Source: Cryoendolithus antarcticus
Lineage: Eukaryota > Ascomycota > Dothideomycetes > Cladosporiales > Cladosporiaceae
Length of the DNA: 64,000 nucleotides
Assembly (NCBI GenBank): GCA_002077065.1
Contig: NAJO01000020.1
Span: 806,001-870,000 of the forward strand
Direction: 5' to 3'
The notes under the pieces were generated by a model that was given only the letters and a program-made list of their open reading frames with translations, made no database searches and was not told where the DNA came from. Shown here one piece after another: positions 33,358 to 43,320 of the stretch. Both the position numbers and the translations under genes were made by a program. Numbering within the stretch: the stretch's first letter is position 1; each line of letters opens with the position of its first letter.

Positions 33358-34180
33358 AGGCTTAGGGATTGAGGTGCGCTGCTACGTCCGTCTTCTCGTC
33401 ACTGGGATACTGGAGTTCTTGGCGCTAATTGAGCGCCCTCGGCCGGCGTGCCTTTGGCCCACGGGATATGGCGCCGAAATGCTGTCTCTTTCTTTGTACG
33501 ACTGATGAGACCGGTACTTATGCTCCGATCATGGCCCACACGGGATACTGGCTGGCGGAGATGCCAGCTGCAACCTTCACCACTTCTCAGTCTTCTCACA
33601 GAGACCTCCTCGCACTCCTGGATTATCAGACGTTAGCTCTGCAACACACTCACCACGACGAGAGACTACCTTGTCATCTCTCACATCTCAGCTTAGCAAC
33701 CCCCCTCTCGATCCGGCCGTCCCAACTGAATCACCGTCTTTGTACCCACTTCTCGGCGTTTATGCACAAACTCGCATCAGACAGTACACCCTCTCGACGA
33801 CCACACCATCGCGCAACACAGACGTGCCTGCGCGACTCACAGCACCATTACTCGCCTCGCACTTCCAACCCCGAAAGATCCCTCCCTGCACTACCCACAC
33901 GCTATCCACACATCGCAACCTCGACCACGTTGATCACGTCCTCCTTCACTCATTAAGGACGATGCCGGATCAGAGCCAATATTGCAATATTTTCCACAGT
34001 CTCTTTCGGCTTACTACGGGGTAGTAGCCAACAGAAGACGTGAAAACACTGCAACTGGCAGAAAGAAAACCTAGAAAAGCTTTTCTGGAGGAAGAGCAAC
34101 ACCTGAGGCTGCCGTACGTAGCAGACTCATTGACAAGCTTGTTTTGACTCCAATCTACCTCCCATGCTCATCTATCACGT
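33358..34180. other. Intergenic, tail-to-tail spacer
   Basis: This region lies between DHH1 and the second methyltransferase pseudogene. Overlapping open frames at 33429-34024 are Ser/Thr/His/Pro-rich and lack any domain. Nothing else was recognised. Confidence 0.5.
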
Positions 34181-35180
34181 TCAAATCCCACTCTTCCTGC
34201 CAATAATAACGTTCAGCTCCAGCCGCCAGTACGCCACCCCTCTCTCGCACGCCTCCCCAACACAATTCAGTACCTTCCTCCCCTCCCCTTCGTCTCCCCA
34301 CTGCCCTCCCGCCTCCTCGCCATTGCCGGCGCAGATCATCTTCTGCAGTCCCGCGATGCCTTTCGCAAAGACCCTGCTGATAGCTAGTCGCGTCTCGGGC
34401 ACCCGATCGCTGGCAAAGGCGATTTCGGTTACATTTGTGAAGCCAGCGGTTGCAAAGTGCGAGGATATGGTCTCGGAGTCGTGGAAGGCGAGATTGTGGC
34501 GCTGCGTGCCGTGCGCGACGAGGGAGAGGATTGTGGATCTGCCTGTTTGGAGGAGGCTGGAGGTTGCTGGGCTGATGGGGCTGGAGAGGGGCAGGGTAAT
34601 GATATTTCTGTGGAAGGGGTCTGGATATAGTGGGGCGTGGCTGGGGAGGCAATGTGGAGGGAGCACTTTTGACTTACCGGAAGTCTGGCTCGGACCATTG
34701 TAGCCAGCCAGAGGGACGCAACATGGCGTGGAGGTTCTCAATGGCTTGAGGCCAGCTGCCAGACGAGAGACCGAGGACGAGGAAGCGGACGTGGATTATG
34801 TCGAAGCGGGCTAGGAGGTGGGAGGGGACTGGAGAGAGTATGTTATGCATGGCGAAGGCCATGCCGTTGGGCGGGTCGGCTGGGAACTGCGCCGCTGAGA
34901 TGTCGAGGCCGGTGAACCTGAGCGAAGTAGCTTAGTGTTAGCTGCGCAGATCTGCGATGGAGGCGCTGGGGGGAGGGAAGATTGGTCGCACTTGAAGCGC
35001 TTGTCTTTGAATTCGGTTGCGAGCTCAGGCAGCCAGGCTCCCGTGCCGGTGCCAATATCTGCGATTTCCACCTTGCCGGTTCGCGTCGCGTGGGAGCTTA
35101 TATGCGTCTGTTGGACTCGCCGCTGTGTGCTTAGTCGTGCCATTGGCTACGTCGTGCGTGGCGCCGTTAACAGCTGCCAT
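34181..35180 (-). pseudogene. LaeA-like methyltransferase with frame break in exon 1
   Basis: Second LaeA/UMTA-type methyltransferase. Starting from ATG 35180, one frame gives HTAASPTDAYKLPRDAN, which fits the N-terminus of this family. The conserved motif I, TGKVEIADIGTGTGAWLPEL, lies in a different frame beginning only a few bases later (about 35075-35088). The segment normally between them (the ESxRLxxQHxxW...LHP part seen in the 21.6-kb copy) is missing. Downstream, introns in phase join FKDKRFK to FTGLDISAAQFPADPPNG, FDIIHVRFLVLGLSSGSWPQ, LRPSGWLQWSEPDF and the C-terminal DPFHRNIITLPLSSPISPAT, DRVPETRLAISRVFAKGI. An internal ATG at 35143 could still produce a shortened protein. I read it as a deletion plus frameshift. 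Confidence 0.68.
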
Positions 35181-35955
35181 ACTTGATACTGAGGTTGGAT
35201 ATGCAAGGATAGAATTGAGTAACATAGGAACAACACAGAAGCAGAACAATCGAATGACCTGACCTACCTGCTGCAATCCTTATGAGGATCACCTTCCTTG
35301 TCGCCGCACTATCATCCAACGCTATGATTGACGTCGACCAGCACACGGAGCGTCGTAACTGCAGCTGATCGGGATAATCAGGTCGTTCCCTAGCCCACGA
35401 CTAGCATGTAGGGGCTAAAGACTTGAGAGTGCACATATAGCTCCCTACATTGTGGCCGCTAATCCTGCTGCGTCCACATGGGATGCGTCACTCGCATTCG
35501 TTCCGCTAATCGCAAGGGCCGACTTAGGCGAGCAGTCAATTCCTGGCGAGCAACTGCGAGTTCTTGATGGAAGCAGGGAGGAAGAACGTGGTCTGGGGCT
35601 GGGAAACTTGTAGTGCACGCTAGTGGTACTGTACTGGGGTGCGTGGGAAGATAAGCACTTGCTAGGAGGTAGCTTGATCAGCTTCTACGGCAGCTTTATG
35701 CAGGTCGAGTCAGGATGGTCGTCTAGTCGCGTACACGGATACGTGGCGATCACCATGATGTCGCCCGCTAGCTTGAAGGCGCACCTGGGATCAAGTGCGG
35801 TCTGACTTCGCACAAGATACCACTCATATCACTCTCTCCGTGGGCCATACTGAGCATCCAAAACCTGCTTTCATACTGCCTCAAATCGCCTACAATGCAT
35901 CCCCGTAACGCCATTGCTGAAGTCCAACCCTCCCATCTACATGTACTCTCTGTCA
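35181..35955. other. Intergenic region
   Basis: The spacer lies between the methyltransferase relic and the 3' end of POM152. Only short open frames occur, none with recognisable features. No RNA gene was seen. Confidence 0.5.
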
Positions 35956-38900
35956 TCAATATCCCAACATCTTCTGCCCCCCACCCTTCCCACCAACCTT
36001 CACCCCCGGCCGTGCATAGCTACAATACCGGTCTTTGATAGCGACAACCTCATACGTTCCCTCTTCATGCGCAGCAATCCGCATGCTATACTCCTCACTA
36101 ACCTCACTCTTCATGTCCAACACCGTCCCACTCCCCTTCGCACCCTTGACGCTATTACTCGACCGCGTGTACGTGAACTCAAAAGGCGGTGTGCCTCCGA
36201 ACTCGAACAAGATCTCCGCTTCGCTGCCTTCGTGAATGTCGATATAGGACTCCTTGCCGCGTGACACGCGGACGGAAGGCAGTGGGTGGATGAACTTGGT
36301 GATATTGATGTTGGTGTTGCACGATGAAGCAGCGTCGGTGAGGGAGGTGATTGAGAAGGTCCCTGGTTTTTCTGCTAGGCGACGGAAGGTAGCTGATGAG
36401 GCTGAGGCTTTCCGCGCGGCATTGTCGAAGGTGTAGAGAACGTTGAAAGGTGCTACGCCCGTGAGGGCAAAGTTCAGCCGGTCGCCGACGCAGTAGTCGG
36501 CTTGCGTTTCGAGGGACTTGATGGCTGGGGCATCGTGAACGGAGATCTGGACGCGGGGCGTGCTGCTATCGAGTGTGCGATGGCAGCTCAGAGAGTCTGA
36601 CACGCGGCGGAGGGCGATGCTGCTTTTGCCGAGGTGGAGGTTGTTATGTGGTATTCGGAGTGAGGTGGTGGTGCCTTGGATGTCTGAAAGTACCACGGTC
36701 TCTGGCTTGATGCTACCGAGATGCTTGATCTCGACTTCGAGGGTGAAAGGCGGCGAGCCTGTAAGTGAGATTGGTATGACCTCCTCGCCAGCTGACTCGG
36801 TCGAGCAAAAGCTATACGTTTTGCCAGGGTTCTTGAAAGAAGCAGTGGGCTTCGGCTGTATCGTCTGGCGCAGCGTCAGTGGCGTGAAGTGACGGGCACT
36901 GTGGTCGTAGTTCGAGTCGCCCAGCTGCTCGAAGTCGTAGTTGTAGGTGCCAGCCTGCGCAGTATCGAGTCGTAGCGAGGCCACATTCAGTGCAGCACGA
37001 AGATCTTTGTGCTTGGGTGCCACAGTGCCGCGGAGTGGCTTTCCCCGCTGCACATACTGGACCAGATAGGGTGGCGCACCCTTGAATAGCAGCTCCACAG
37101 CATCTTCCTCGCCCTCGCAGACTTCGTGCTTCTCGAACACGCCACCATGCTCTTGGACAGAGCTGCTGGCTGCAAGTCGCATCTGTGGTCGCGATGTCGT
37201 GCTAATGTCGAACTTGCTTGTGGGGACGTCAATCTCGCCGGGACAGATAGCATCGCGAACACCGCGAAGCTCATATGAGCCTGGCTGCGAGACCGTGATT
37301 CTATCGTTCGGCCTCTGTGCCCGAAAGTGCTGTGTCCGTCCTTCTGGGTTGACATACTCGACGTCCCATGGCGCCTCGCCTGACAAACGGATGGGCAAGT
37401 CTGTCTTCTTCCCTTCCAGTGTCTCGATGCTCCGTTGGCCCTCGATAGCTCCGAAGCCCGCTTTAGGCTTCTGGTGCCGCACGCTGATGCGTGCCTCGTC
37501 TTTCAGAAACTCTTTACAACCCAGGCCATCGGTGATCGTCGCAAGTGCGACAATATACTCTCCGCCATCTGAGAGCATTGGTGTTGACAGCCTCGCTGAG
37601 CCACCTTCGACATTGTCGATGCTGTACTTCTCACGCCTGCCGGCATGTTGAATCTCGTACTCTATCTTGAAGGGGCCTTCGCCTTGCAACGCGACATCGA
37701 AGCTGACGGCTTCATCGATGCAAGATATCTGCTTGTCCTGCATATTGACGAAGTTCGCCGAGGCTGATGGTTTGACGTCTTGCTCGATGCGCATGCCACT
37801 GCCACTGAGCGACTGCTGCTTGTACACAGCGTCGCTAATCTCAGAGAACTCGTAAGTGTAGTGTCCGGCATGTCTCGGCGTCAGTGTCATCTGCCCGCGA
37901 TGCCCGTTCACGCGCTCTTTCAGTGTCATGTGATGTCGTTCGCCACCCTTGAACATCTTGTACGTGACTTCGAAAGGTGGCGTACCGACGAGGTCCAAGT
38001 CAACGCGAAGGCCGATTGGACTGCCGGCGCACTTGTCAGCAATTGCTTCTGTGGCGATACTCAATCCTGGCTCCGGCGGATTCTGCAACAGACACGACGC
38101 TGGCTCCAGCACTTCACCCTGACAGAACTCAGTCGATACGCCTTGCAGAGTGTAGAGACCCGGCGACTTGATCTGTGGCTGTTCGCTGATGTTCTTGACG
38201 GGTATCGTCCTTCGTTGAGGTTCACCAGTGTGATCACCCGCAGGCGACAGGCTGGCATCGGGTGTGAAGATGTACTCGAGTATATGAGCAACATCTTTGA
38301 TCGGCCCACGCCCAGTAGACCCAAAGCGGATAGGCAGCTCAGCTGCCTTGCCCTTGGCGATCTTCAGGGGCTGTTGCGATGTGCAGCCCTCGAGCTGTAC
38401 AGTAGGTCGCTCATGCACAGTGACAACCTGGTGCAGATGTGGTGACTTCGCAGGCCTTTTCTCCTGCTTCTCCTGGTCCCTTTCGCTATATGTGACTTTG
38501 TTCCCGAAGCCATCTTGCACCTCGTCTATTGACAAGACCCAATTCCCTGCCGTGCCCAGATGCTCGGTCAGGGGCACATGCATCATGCGTGCTCTAGCCC
38601 ACTCCGTGTCCACGCGATTCGGAACGACCAGCGCGCTCTGATCCTGCTTTGCAAGTGGCGAGAAGAAGTCCGCTGGCTGTATGCTTTCCGAGCTCGTCTC
38701 GGTGATCACCTGGTTCACCGTTCGACGATACTTCACGCGCAATGGAGGTGTCCCGATCACTTCAAACTCCGCATTGACTAGCTCACCTTTGCACTTGTTC
38801 GCGCTGATTTGTTTGATCGAGGCTTTTGGACATGGCACGACCACCGTGTGCGCAAGCCTCTTCCTCGACACCTCCAGATTCGACTCATCGATGACCTTTT

Positions 38901-39774
38901 GTAACACATACAGCCCAGGCTTCCTGACTGTGTGATACAGCGTCTTCGGTTCATTAGGCTTGTCGCTGTACGTCAGTAACCGGGCGGCATCCTTGTGCAT
39001 CTTCTTGATCTGCGACTTCGAGATGTGGATAGTCTCGTTCGCTTGAGTATCCAGGTCTATTCGCAGTAGATCGATAGACGTCGGGTTCGTCGAGTTGATC
39101 GTGATCGGCAATCGCACTTCCGGTCTCGTAACATCGATGCAGAATGCCTCCCTGTCCGTGTTCAACACAGCAGACCCTTCGGGCAAGATGTGAATGATCT
39201 GCCTCCCCAGAATGAGCGAATCGTTGAACAATACCGTCTGTGGGTTGACATTCCGCTCATTCACAGCCATCTCGTACGCTCCCCATATCCCCCTTCCCAC
39301 CATCGCAAACCCAGCTCCAATCGGTATGGGCAGCTGGAACATCATCACAGCGTCCAAGACCGAGTGTGCCAGGAATAGGAGCAACATGACCACTGAGTCC
39401 CATTCCAGCCATGGTATTCGCATCGCCGGCAGCCCGAACAGAAACGTCCCATCAATGAACACCCATTTCATGAACAGCCACAAGCTCTGCTCCTCCGAGT
39501 CCTGGAGTGTGTTCCAATCCCATGCTCGCCATGAGAACAAGGCAAGGTAGACTGCGCATGCGTAGAAGCGCTGTGTGGGTGCATCAATCCATTCTGTGGG
39601 TATGAGTGGTTCGTTGCTGGGTTGTTGGGTTGCCTGCTGGACGGTCGACTTGAGGGTGTCGAGGCTAGGTATGGCATTTCGTTGGAAGCTTGAGGCAGCG
39701 CTGTAGGGCGATCTCCGCTGTGGTGTGGCTGGGAATGCGCCTATGCCGCTGCGAGCTCGCGGTGTGCCGTCCAT
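35956..39774 (-). CDS. pom152: Nuclear pore membrane protein POM152
   Basis: Single exon, 1272 residues from ATG 39774 (MDGTPRARSGIGAFPATPQR). Pom152 is the membrane-ring nucleoporin of fungi. It has a short basic pore-side N-terminus, hydrophobic segments near residues 65-165 (FYACAVYLALFSWRAW, LFMKWVFIDGTFLFGLPAMR, VVMLLLFLAHSVLDAVMMF) and a large luminal region of immunoglobulin-like repeats. The repeats are visible as recurrent GxPPFxVxY patterns: GTPPLRVKYRRTVNQ, GTPPFEVTYKMFKG, GEGPFKIEYEI, GEAPWDVEYVN, GAPPYLVQYVQRGK, GSPPFTLEVEI, GVAPFNVLYTFDN and GTPPFEFTYTRS. That is at least eight repeats, close to the nine or ten described for yeast. The open frame starts three codons upstream at a TTG, which is not a plausible start. 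Confidence 0.96.
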   Translation of the reverse strand: MDGTPRARSGIGAFPATPQRRSPYSAASSFQRNAIPSLDTLKSTVQQATQQPSNEPLIPTEWIDAPTQRFYACAVYLALFSWRAWDWNTLQDSEEQSLWLFMKWVFIDGTFLFGLPAMRIPWLEWDSVVMLLLFLAHSVLDAVMMFQLPIPIGAGFAMVGRGIWGAYEMAVNERNVNPQTVLFNDSLILGRQIIHILPEGSAVLNTDREAFCIDVTRPEVRLPITINSTNPTSIDLLRIDLDTQANETIHISKSQIKKMHKDAARLLTYSDKPNEPKTLYHTVRKPGLYVLQKVIDESNLEVSRKRLAHTVVVPCPKASIKQISANKCKGELVNAEFEVIGTPPLRVKYRRTVNQVITETSSESIQPADFFSPLAKQDQSALVVPNRVDTEWARARMMHVPLTEHLGTAGNWVLSIDEVQDGFGNKVTYSERDQEKQEKRPAKSPHLHQVVTVHERPTVQLEGCTSQQPLKIAKGKAAELPIRFGSTGRGPIKDVAHILEYIFTPDASLSPAGDHTGEPQRRTIPVKNISEQPQIKSPGLYTLQGVSTEFCQGEVLEPASCLLQNPPEPGLSIATEAIADKCAGSPIGLRVDLDLVGTPPFEVTYKMFKGGERHHMTLKERVNGHRGQMTLTPRHAGHYTYEFSEISDAVYKQQSLSGSGMRIEQDVKPSASANFVNMQDKQISCIDEAVSFDVALQGEGPFKIEYEIQHAGRREKYSIDNVEGGSARLSTPMLSDGGEYIVALATITDGLGCKEFLKDEARISVRHQKPKAGFGAIEGQRSIETLEGKKTDLPIRLSGEAPWDVEYVNPEGRTQHFRAQRPNDRITVSQPGSYELRGVRDAICPGEIDVPTSKFDISTTSRPQMRLAASSSVQEHGGVFEKHEVCEGEEDAVELLFKGAPPYLVQYVQRGKPLRGTVAPKHKDLRAALNVASLRLDTAQAGTYNYDFEQLGDSNYDHSARHFTPLTLRQTIQPKPTASFKNPGKTYSFCSTESAGEEVIPISLTGSPPFTLEVEIKHLGSIKPETVVLSDIQGTTTSLRIPHNNLHLGKSSIALRRVSDSLSCHRTLDSSTPRVQISVHDAPAIKSLETQADYCVGDRLNFALTGVAPFNVLYTFDNAARKASASSATFRRLAEKPGTFSITSLTDAASSCNTNINITKFIHPLPSVRVSRGKESYIDIHEGSEAEILFEFGGTPPFEFTYTRSSNSVKGAKGSGTVLDMKSEVSEEYSMRIAAHEEGTYEVVAIKDRYCSYARPGVKVGGKGGGQKMLGY

Positions 39775-40318
39775 CAGGCTCAAAGTGCTGGAAGTTGTGT
39801 TGCGTTCATCGCTTTGATCATCGTGTAAGGTTGACCAGTGTTCCGGAGTGAAGAGAGGCGAGGGTTGCCGTTTGATTTCAAGGAGTGCGCCGACCTGTAC
39901 AATGATTATGCTGCAGTCTGCGTGGGAGAGTTGCGATTGTTGACTTCACTTGTGCTTCAGCGCGTCCAGTCGCGACTTTTGCTTGTCAAGGACATCACCA
40001 AGAAGTTTGTCCGCTGCCGGTCAGATATAATCCCCGACTCCACTGCAGCCCGCCAACGATAACTTCAATGCCCGACAATAGGAAGCCCTAAGGAGGCTCG
40101 ATACTGCTAGACGAGAAAGCGGAATCCCCGCAGAACAAGATGATCTCTCCGACAGTAAACACAGCGCGAGGTCGATCGACTTCTTTGACCTTCACATCCA
40201 GTTTGCTGGCGTCCTAATGCACATAATCCCACTCAAAGACCCTTCGGAGCTTCATCTGGAACACCAACTTGACTACGGTAGATTCTACGTCCGAAACTTC
40301 CCAGCAGTTTCGGTCAGA
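39775..40318. promoter_or_regulatory. Divergent promoter, POM152 / UCH gene
   Basis: The 544-bp spacer lies between outward-facing starts. An in-frame upstream ATG at 40217 would add 34 residues to the UCH protein, but that segment is not conserved-looking. I prefer 40319. No TATA box is evident. Confidence 0.45.
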
Positions 40319-42265
40319 ATGCCTCCAAAGTCTAAGAAGCGCAAGGATCCTCCCACATCATCTGCTATCGCCAATGGGACCGCCTCAACACCATCACCGC
40401 CTGACCGCGCCACATGGCCAGGCTGGGTCGAGCTGGAGTCCGAACCTGCATTCTTCAATGTCATGCTACGCGACATGGGCGTCTCAGGTGTCAAGATCCA
40501 CGAAGTCATGAGCCTCGACGACGAAATGCTGGCCACTTTACCTCAGCCGGTCCATGCTCTCATATTCTTGTTCCGCTACGCTGAAACTAATGCTGAGGTA
40601 CTGGAGACCGAATGCCCGGAGGATGTCTGGTACGCTGAGCAAGTGCCAGACTTTGCCTGCGCTACCGGAGCAATGTTGAACATCGTGATGAACGTTGCCG
40701 GACTGGCGCTCGGAAGTGAGCTACGGGACTTCAAATCACTTACGCAGCCTCTGGACCCGCACAGCCGGGGAGAAGCAATCGACGACTTTGACTTTGTCAA
40801 ACGCATTCATAACTCATTCGCACGGGAGACCGATCTTCTGATAGCCGATATGCACTACAAGGAGAAAGCTGCAAAGGCGAAGAAGAAGCTTGCCACTGCA
40901 AAGGCGATCGCTACCAAGGCTGCGAGTGCCAATGAACGCAAGCGATGGTACTACGCTGAAGAGACGCCAGTCGATGCTGCAGAGACGCCGGACATCCAAG
41001 TCCCAAGTCTTGACTCCAAGCCTGGCCGCAACAGACGGACCCCTGCGAAGCTCGCAGCGAATGGCATCTCGCCATCAAAGAGAGCTATGACTACTAGCAA
41101 GTCTCATATAGAGCCCACAGCGTCGTCGCCAATAGAGCCGGCAAAGGCCGAGCCACCGGATGTTGCCAATCCACCTTTACCGGCAACGAACAGCATTAGT
41201 GAAGAACAAAGCCCACCAAAACTTGCTGGCAACGGCATCAAAATGACTTCAAAGAAGGGTAATGGCCTTGACACTGACGACGATCACCTTACCGAGTATA
41301 GCAACATCAGCACGCCACCACACATGCGCCTTCTCGATGTCTCGAAGGGCGTTCTTCCGACCTCGCCACTCACTGAGTTCACCACTTCCGGCTCTCCTGA
41401 AACCGCAGACAAGTATGAGGAAGAGATGCCTCCCACTTCGCCACTCACGGAATTCGTCTCCAGCCCTGTCAAGCTTAGTCCGGCGAAGCTTCCTGTGCCA
41501 ACATCCGCCACCGAGACATCCCCACCCGCTGATCCTGCTTCGCCTACGCCCAAGGCTACTGCGCCCAACGATGTCCGTCACTCCGGTCGCGCACCCAAGC
41601 CTCGTCGCAAGACCCTCGCCGAGCCTGACGAAGAAGAGCCAGAAGAGGAAGGCTTCCACTTCTGCGCGTTCCTACCGATCGGCGACAACATCTGGAAGCT
41701 CGATGGTATGGACAAGTTTCCCCAGAATATGGGACCTCTTCCCCCACTAGCCAGTGGCCAGGACTGGCTCAGTGTAATGCAGCCTGTGCTGCAAGCGCGA
41801 TTCGGTGGAGATGTACATGTGAATCTCATGGCTGTGGTGGCAGATCCGATGGTGAGGGCGAAGCAGGAGATTGTGACTAATGTTAGGACGTTAAAGGAAG
41901 TGGAGACGGCGCTGGCGAGTGTTGTGGAAGACTGGAAGGAGATGGTTGATGGTGAAAGAAGTGAGGGGCTGACGGAGATGAGTGAGGAGTATGAAGTGAG
42001 CGCTGCTGCCGTTGAAAACGCCACCTTTGATCCGTGGGAGCTTGATGGCTGCGATGGCGATCTGGCGAAGCTGCTGGAGCTCAGGAAGCGGACACTCACC
42101 GAACAGCGCCGCATCACAGCTGTCTGGCGCGACGAACGAGAGGGCTGGCTCCGAGACGAGGCAGCTGCCAAGCATCGTCGACATGACTATGGGAAGTTCG
42201 TGAAGGAGTGGATGGGCGCACTGGCGCAGCAGGAGATGCTGACACCGCTGATGAGTAATATATGA
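40319..42265 (+). CDS. UCH-family deubiquitinase, UCHL5/UCH37-like, with giant insertion
   Basis: Peptidase C12 deubiquitinase, 648 residues, single exon. The catalytic domain starts WPGWVELESEPAFFNVMLRD and contains the oxyanion glutamine (Q108) and nucleophile (C114) in AEQVPDFACATGAMLNIVMN. The catalytic His447 (GFHFCAFLPIG) and Asp462 (WKLDGMD) are 15 residues apart, as in known UCH enzymes. The C-terminal KHRRHDYGKFVKEWMGALA matches the UCH37-like ULD tail that contacts the proteasome receptor Rpn13 or chromatin partners. Between C114 and H447 there are 333 residues, against roughly 70-80 in human UCHL1/UCHL5. The excess is a disordered Lys/Ser/Pro-rich insertion at the crossover loop, with a repeated PTSPLTEF. 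The MPPKSKKRK start resembles a nuclear localisation signal. Confidence 0.88.
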   Translation: MPPKSKKRKDPPTSSAIANGTASTPSPPDRATWPGWVELESEPAFFNVMLRDMGVSGVKIHEVMSLDDEMLATLPQPVHALIFLFRYAETNAEVLETECPEDVWYAEQVPDFACATGAMLNIVMNVAGLALGSELRDFKSLTQPLDPHSRGEAIDDFDFVKRIHNSFARETDLLIADMHYKEKAAKAKKKLATAKAIATKAASANERKRWYYAEETPVDAAETPDIQVPSLDSKPGRNRRTPAKLAANGISPSKRAMTTSKSHIEPTASSPIEPAKAEPPDVANPPLPATNSISEEQSPPKLAGNGIKMTSKKGNGLDTDDDHLTEYSNISTPPHMRLLDVSKGVLPTSPLTEFTTSGSPETADKYEEEMPPTSPLTEFVSSPVKLSPAKLPVPTSATETSPPADPASPTPKATAPNDVRHSGRAPKPRRKTLAEPDEEEPEEEGFHFCAFLPIGDNIWKLDGMDKFPQNMGPLPPLASGQDWLSVMQPVLQARFGGDVHVNLMAVVADPMVRAKQEIVTNVRTLKEVETALASVVEDWKEMVDGERSEGLTEMSEEYEVSAAAVENATFDPWELDGCDGDLAKLLELRKRTLTEQRRITAVWRDEREGWLRDEAAAKHRRHDYGKFVKEWMGALAQQEMLTPLMSNI

Positions 42266-42388
42266 GCATCCTTCCTCGCAGGTGTGGCGCAACGGTGCAG
42301 CAGGGTGCGGATATAGCATATGATACCCCAGCTCTGCGGAGCAATGTATAAGAACCCATGATCAGCAGACCAGTCTGCTTGCCCAGAC

Positions 42389-42922
42389 TCATCGCTCCCC
42401 ATCCACCTTCTCCCACTCACTATCCGTACTAATCTCACTCCTCGCTCCATCCCCGTTCCCGCTCCCGCTCCTCGTCGGCATACGCTGCCTCGCCTCCAGA
42501 CCCTCTGGTACCTCCAGCCCACTTCTCCACACCTCCTTCACCCCACTGACAGCGTCCTCTCCAGACATCAAATCCCCAACACTCCTCGCCGCCTCGTCCT
42601 CAACCTCCGTACTCTCCCCCTCATCGTCGCCCTCACTGCCCTCCCCTCCCACTCCCCTCTTCCCATCCACTTTCGCCAAACGTTCCTTCTCCTCTTCCTC
42701 CCGTCTCACAGCGCTCACTTCACTAGCGAACCAGTTGATACTCCACCAAAGCCCTCCACATAGTACTGACAAGATAATGAAGTGTATGCTGTAAGTCGCG
42801 AGCAAGAGGCCGAGGAGTAGCAGTTGCAGCGAGCCGAAGGAGACGTTTGTAGCTACTAGGAGGGTGGAAGTCGGGCCGGGCGTGAATACGGATTCCCAGA
42901 GGTCGGTGAGGAAGGTGGCCAT
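42389..42922 (-). CDS. pkr1: V-ATPase assembly factor PKR1
   Basis: Single exon, 177 residues. Pkr1 is a small ER membrane protein needed for assembly of the V-ATPase Vo sector in yeast. The hallmark N-terminus is FLTDLWESVFTPGPTSTLL, followed by two closely spaced hydrophobic helices (LQLLLLGLLLATYSIHFIIL and SVLCGGLWWSINWFASEV). The C-terminal 110 residues are acidic and disordered with a final SDSEWEKVDGER-like motif (SEISTDSEWEKV), longer than in yeast but usual in filamentous fungi. The gene is convergent with the UCH gene, 123 bp apart. Confidence 0.93.
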   Translation of the reverse strand: MATFLTDLWESVFTPGPTSTLLVATNVSFGSLQLLLLGLLLATYSIHFIILSVLCGGLWWSINWFASEVSAVRREEEEKERLAKVDGKRGVGGEGSEGDDEGESTEVEDEAARSVGDLMSGEDAVSGVKEVWRSGLEVPEGLEARQRMPTRSGSGNGDGARSEISTDSEWEKVDGER

Positions 42923-43320
42923 GCTTGGGGAGTTGTGAGGTAAATGGGGAGACCGGGGTGGAGTGTAGCGTTGGTCTGGTAGGACTTGGGATGTGGCAGT
43001 GGATTAGAGGTGCTGCGAGTCTGGAGGATTTGAGCTGAGGCGATCTGGCTGTGTCCGTAGAGGACTGCCTAGTCGACTAGGCAAGAGACAGGTGACCGTG
43101 GGCTCGTGACGTTGGTTGTCAGACTGATACGCTGTTATCTCCGATAAGGACCGAGGCGCCAAGACATATGCTGTCGTCGGCGTAATGGCGATCAGGTACA
43201 ATGCGTTACAGCTATGGTACACAGAAGCTCTCGAGCAGAATATACAGATCCACGGCACGCGCTCTGCCATCGCGTTGTTCCACCGGACTCCTACGATCCA
43301 TGCCGGTGCAACACTCAAGC
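42923..43320. other. Intergenic region
   Basis: The 398-bp spacer holds the promoter of PKR1 and the 3' end of GUP1, which lie in tandem on the minus strand. A CTAGTCGACTAG imperfect palindrome sits near 43070-43082. No gene was seen. Confidence 0.45.
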
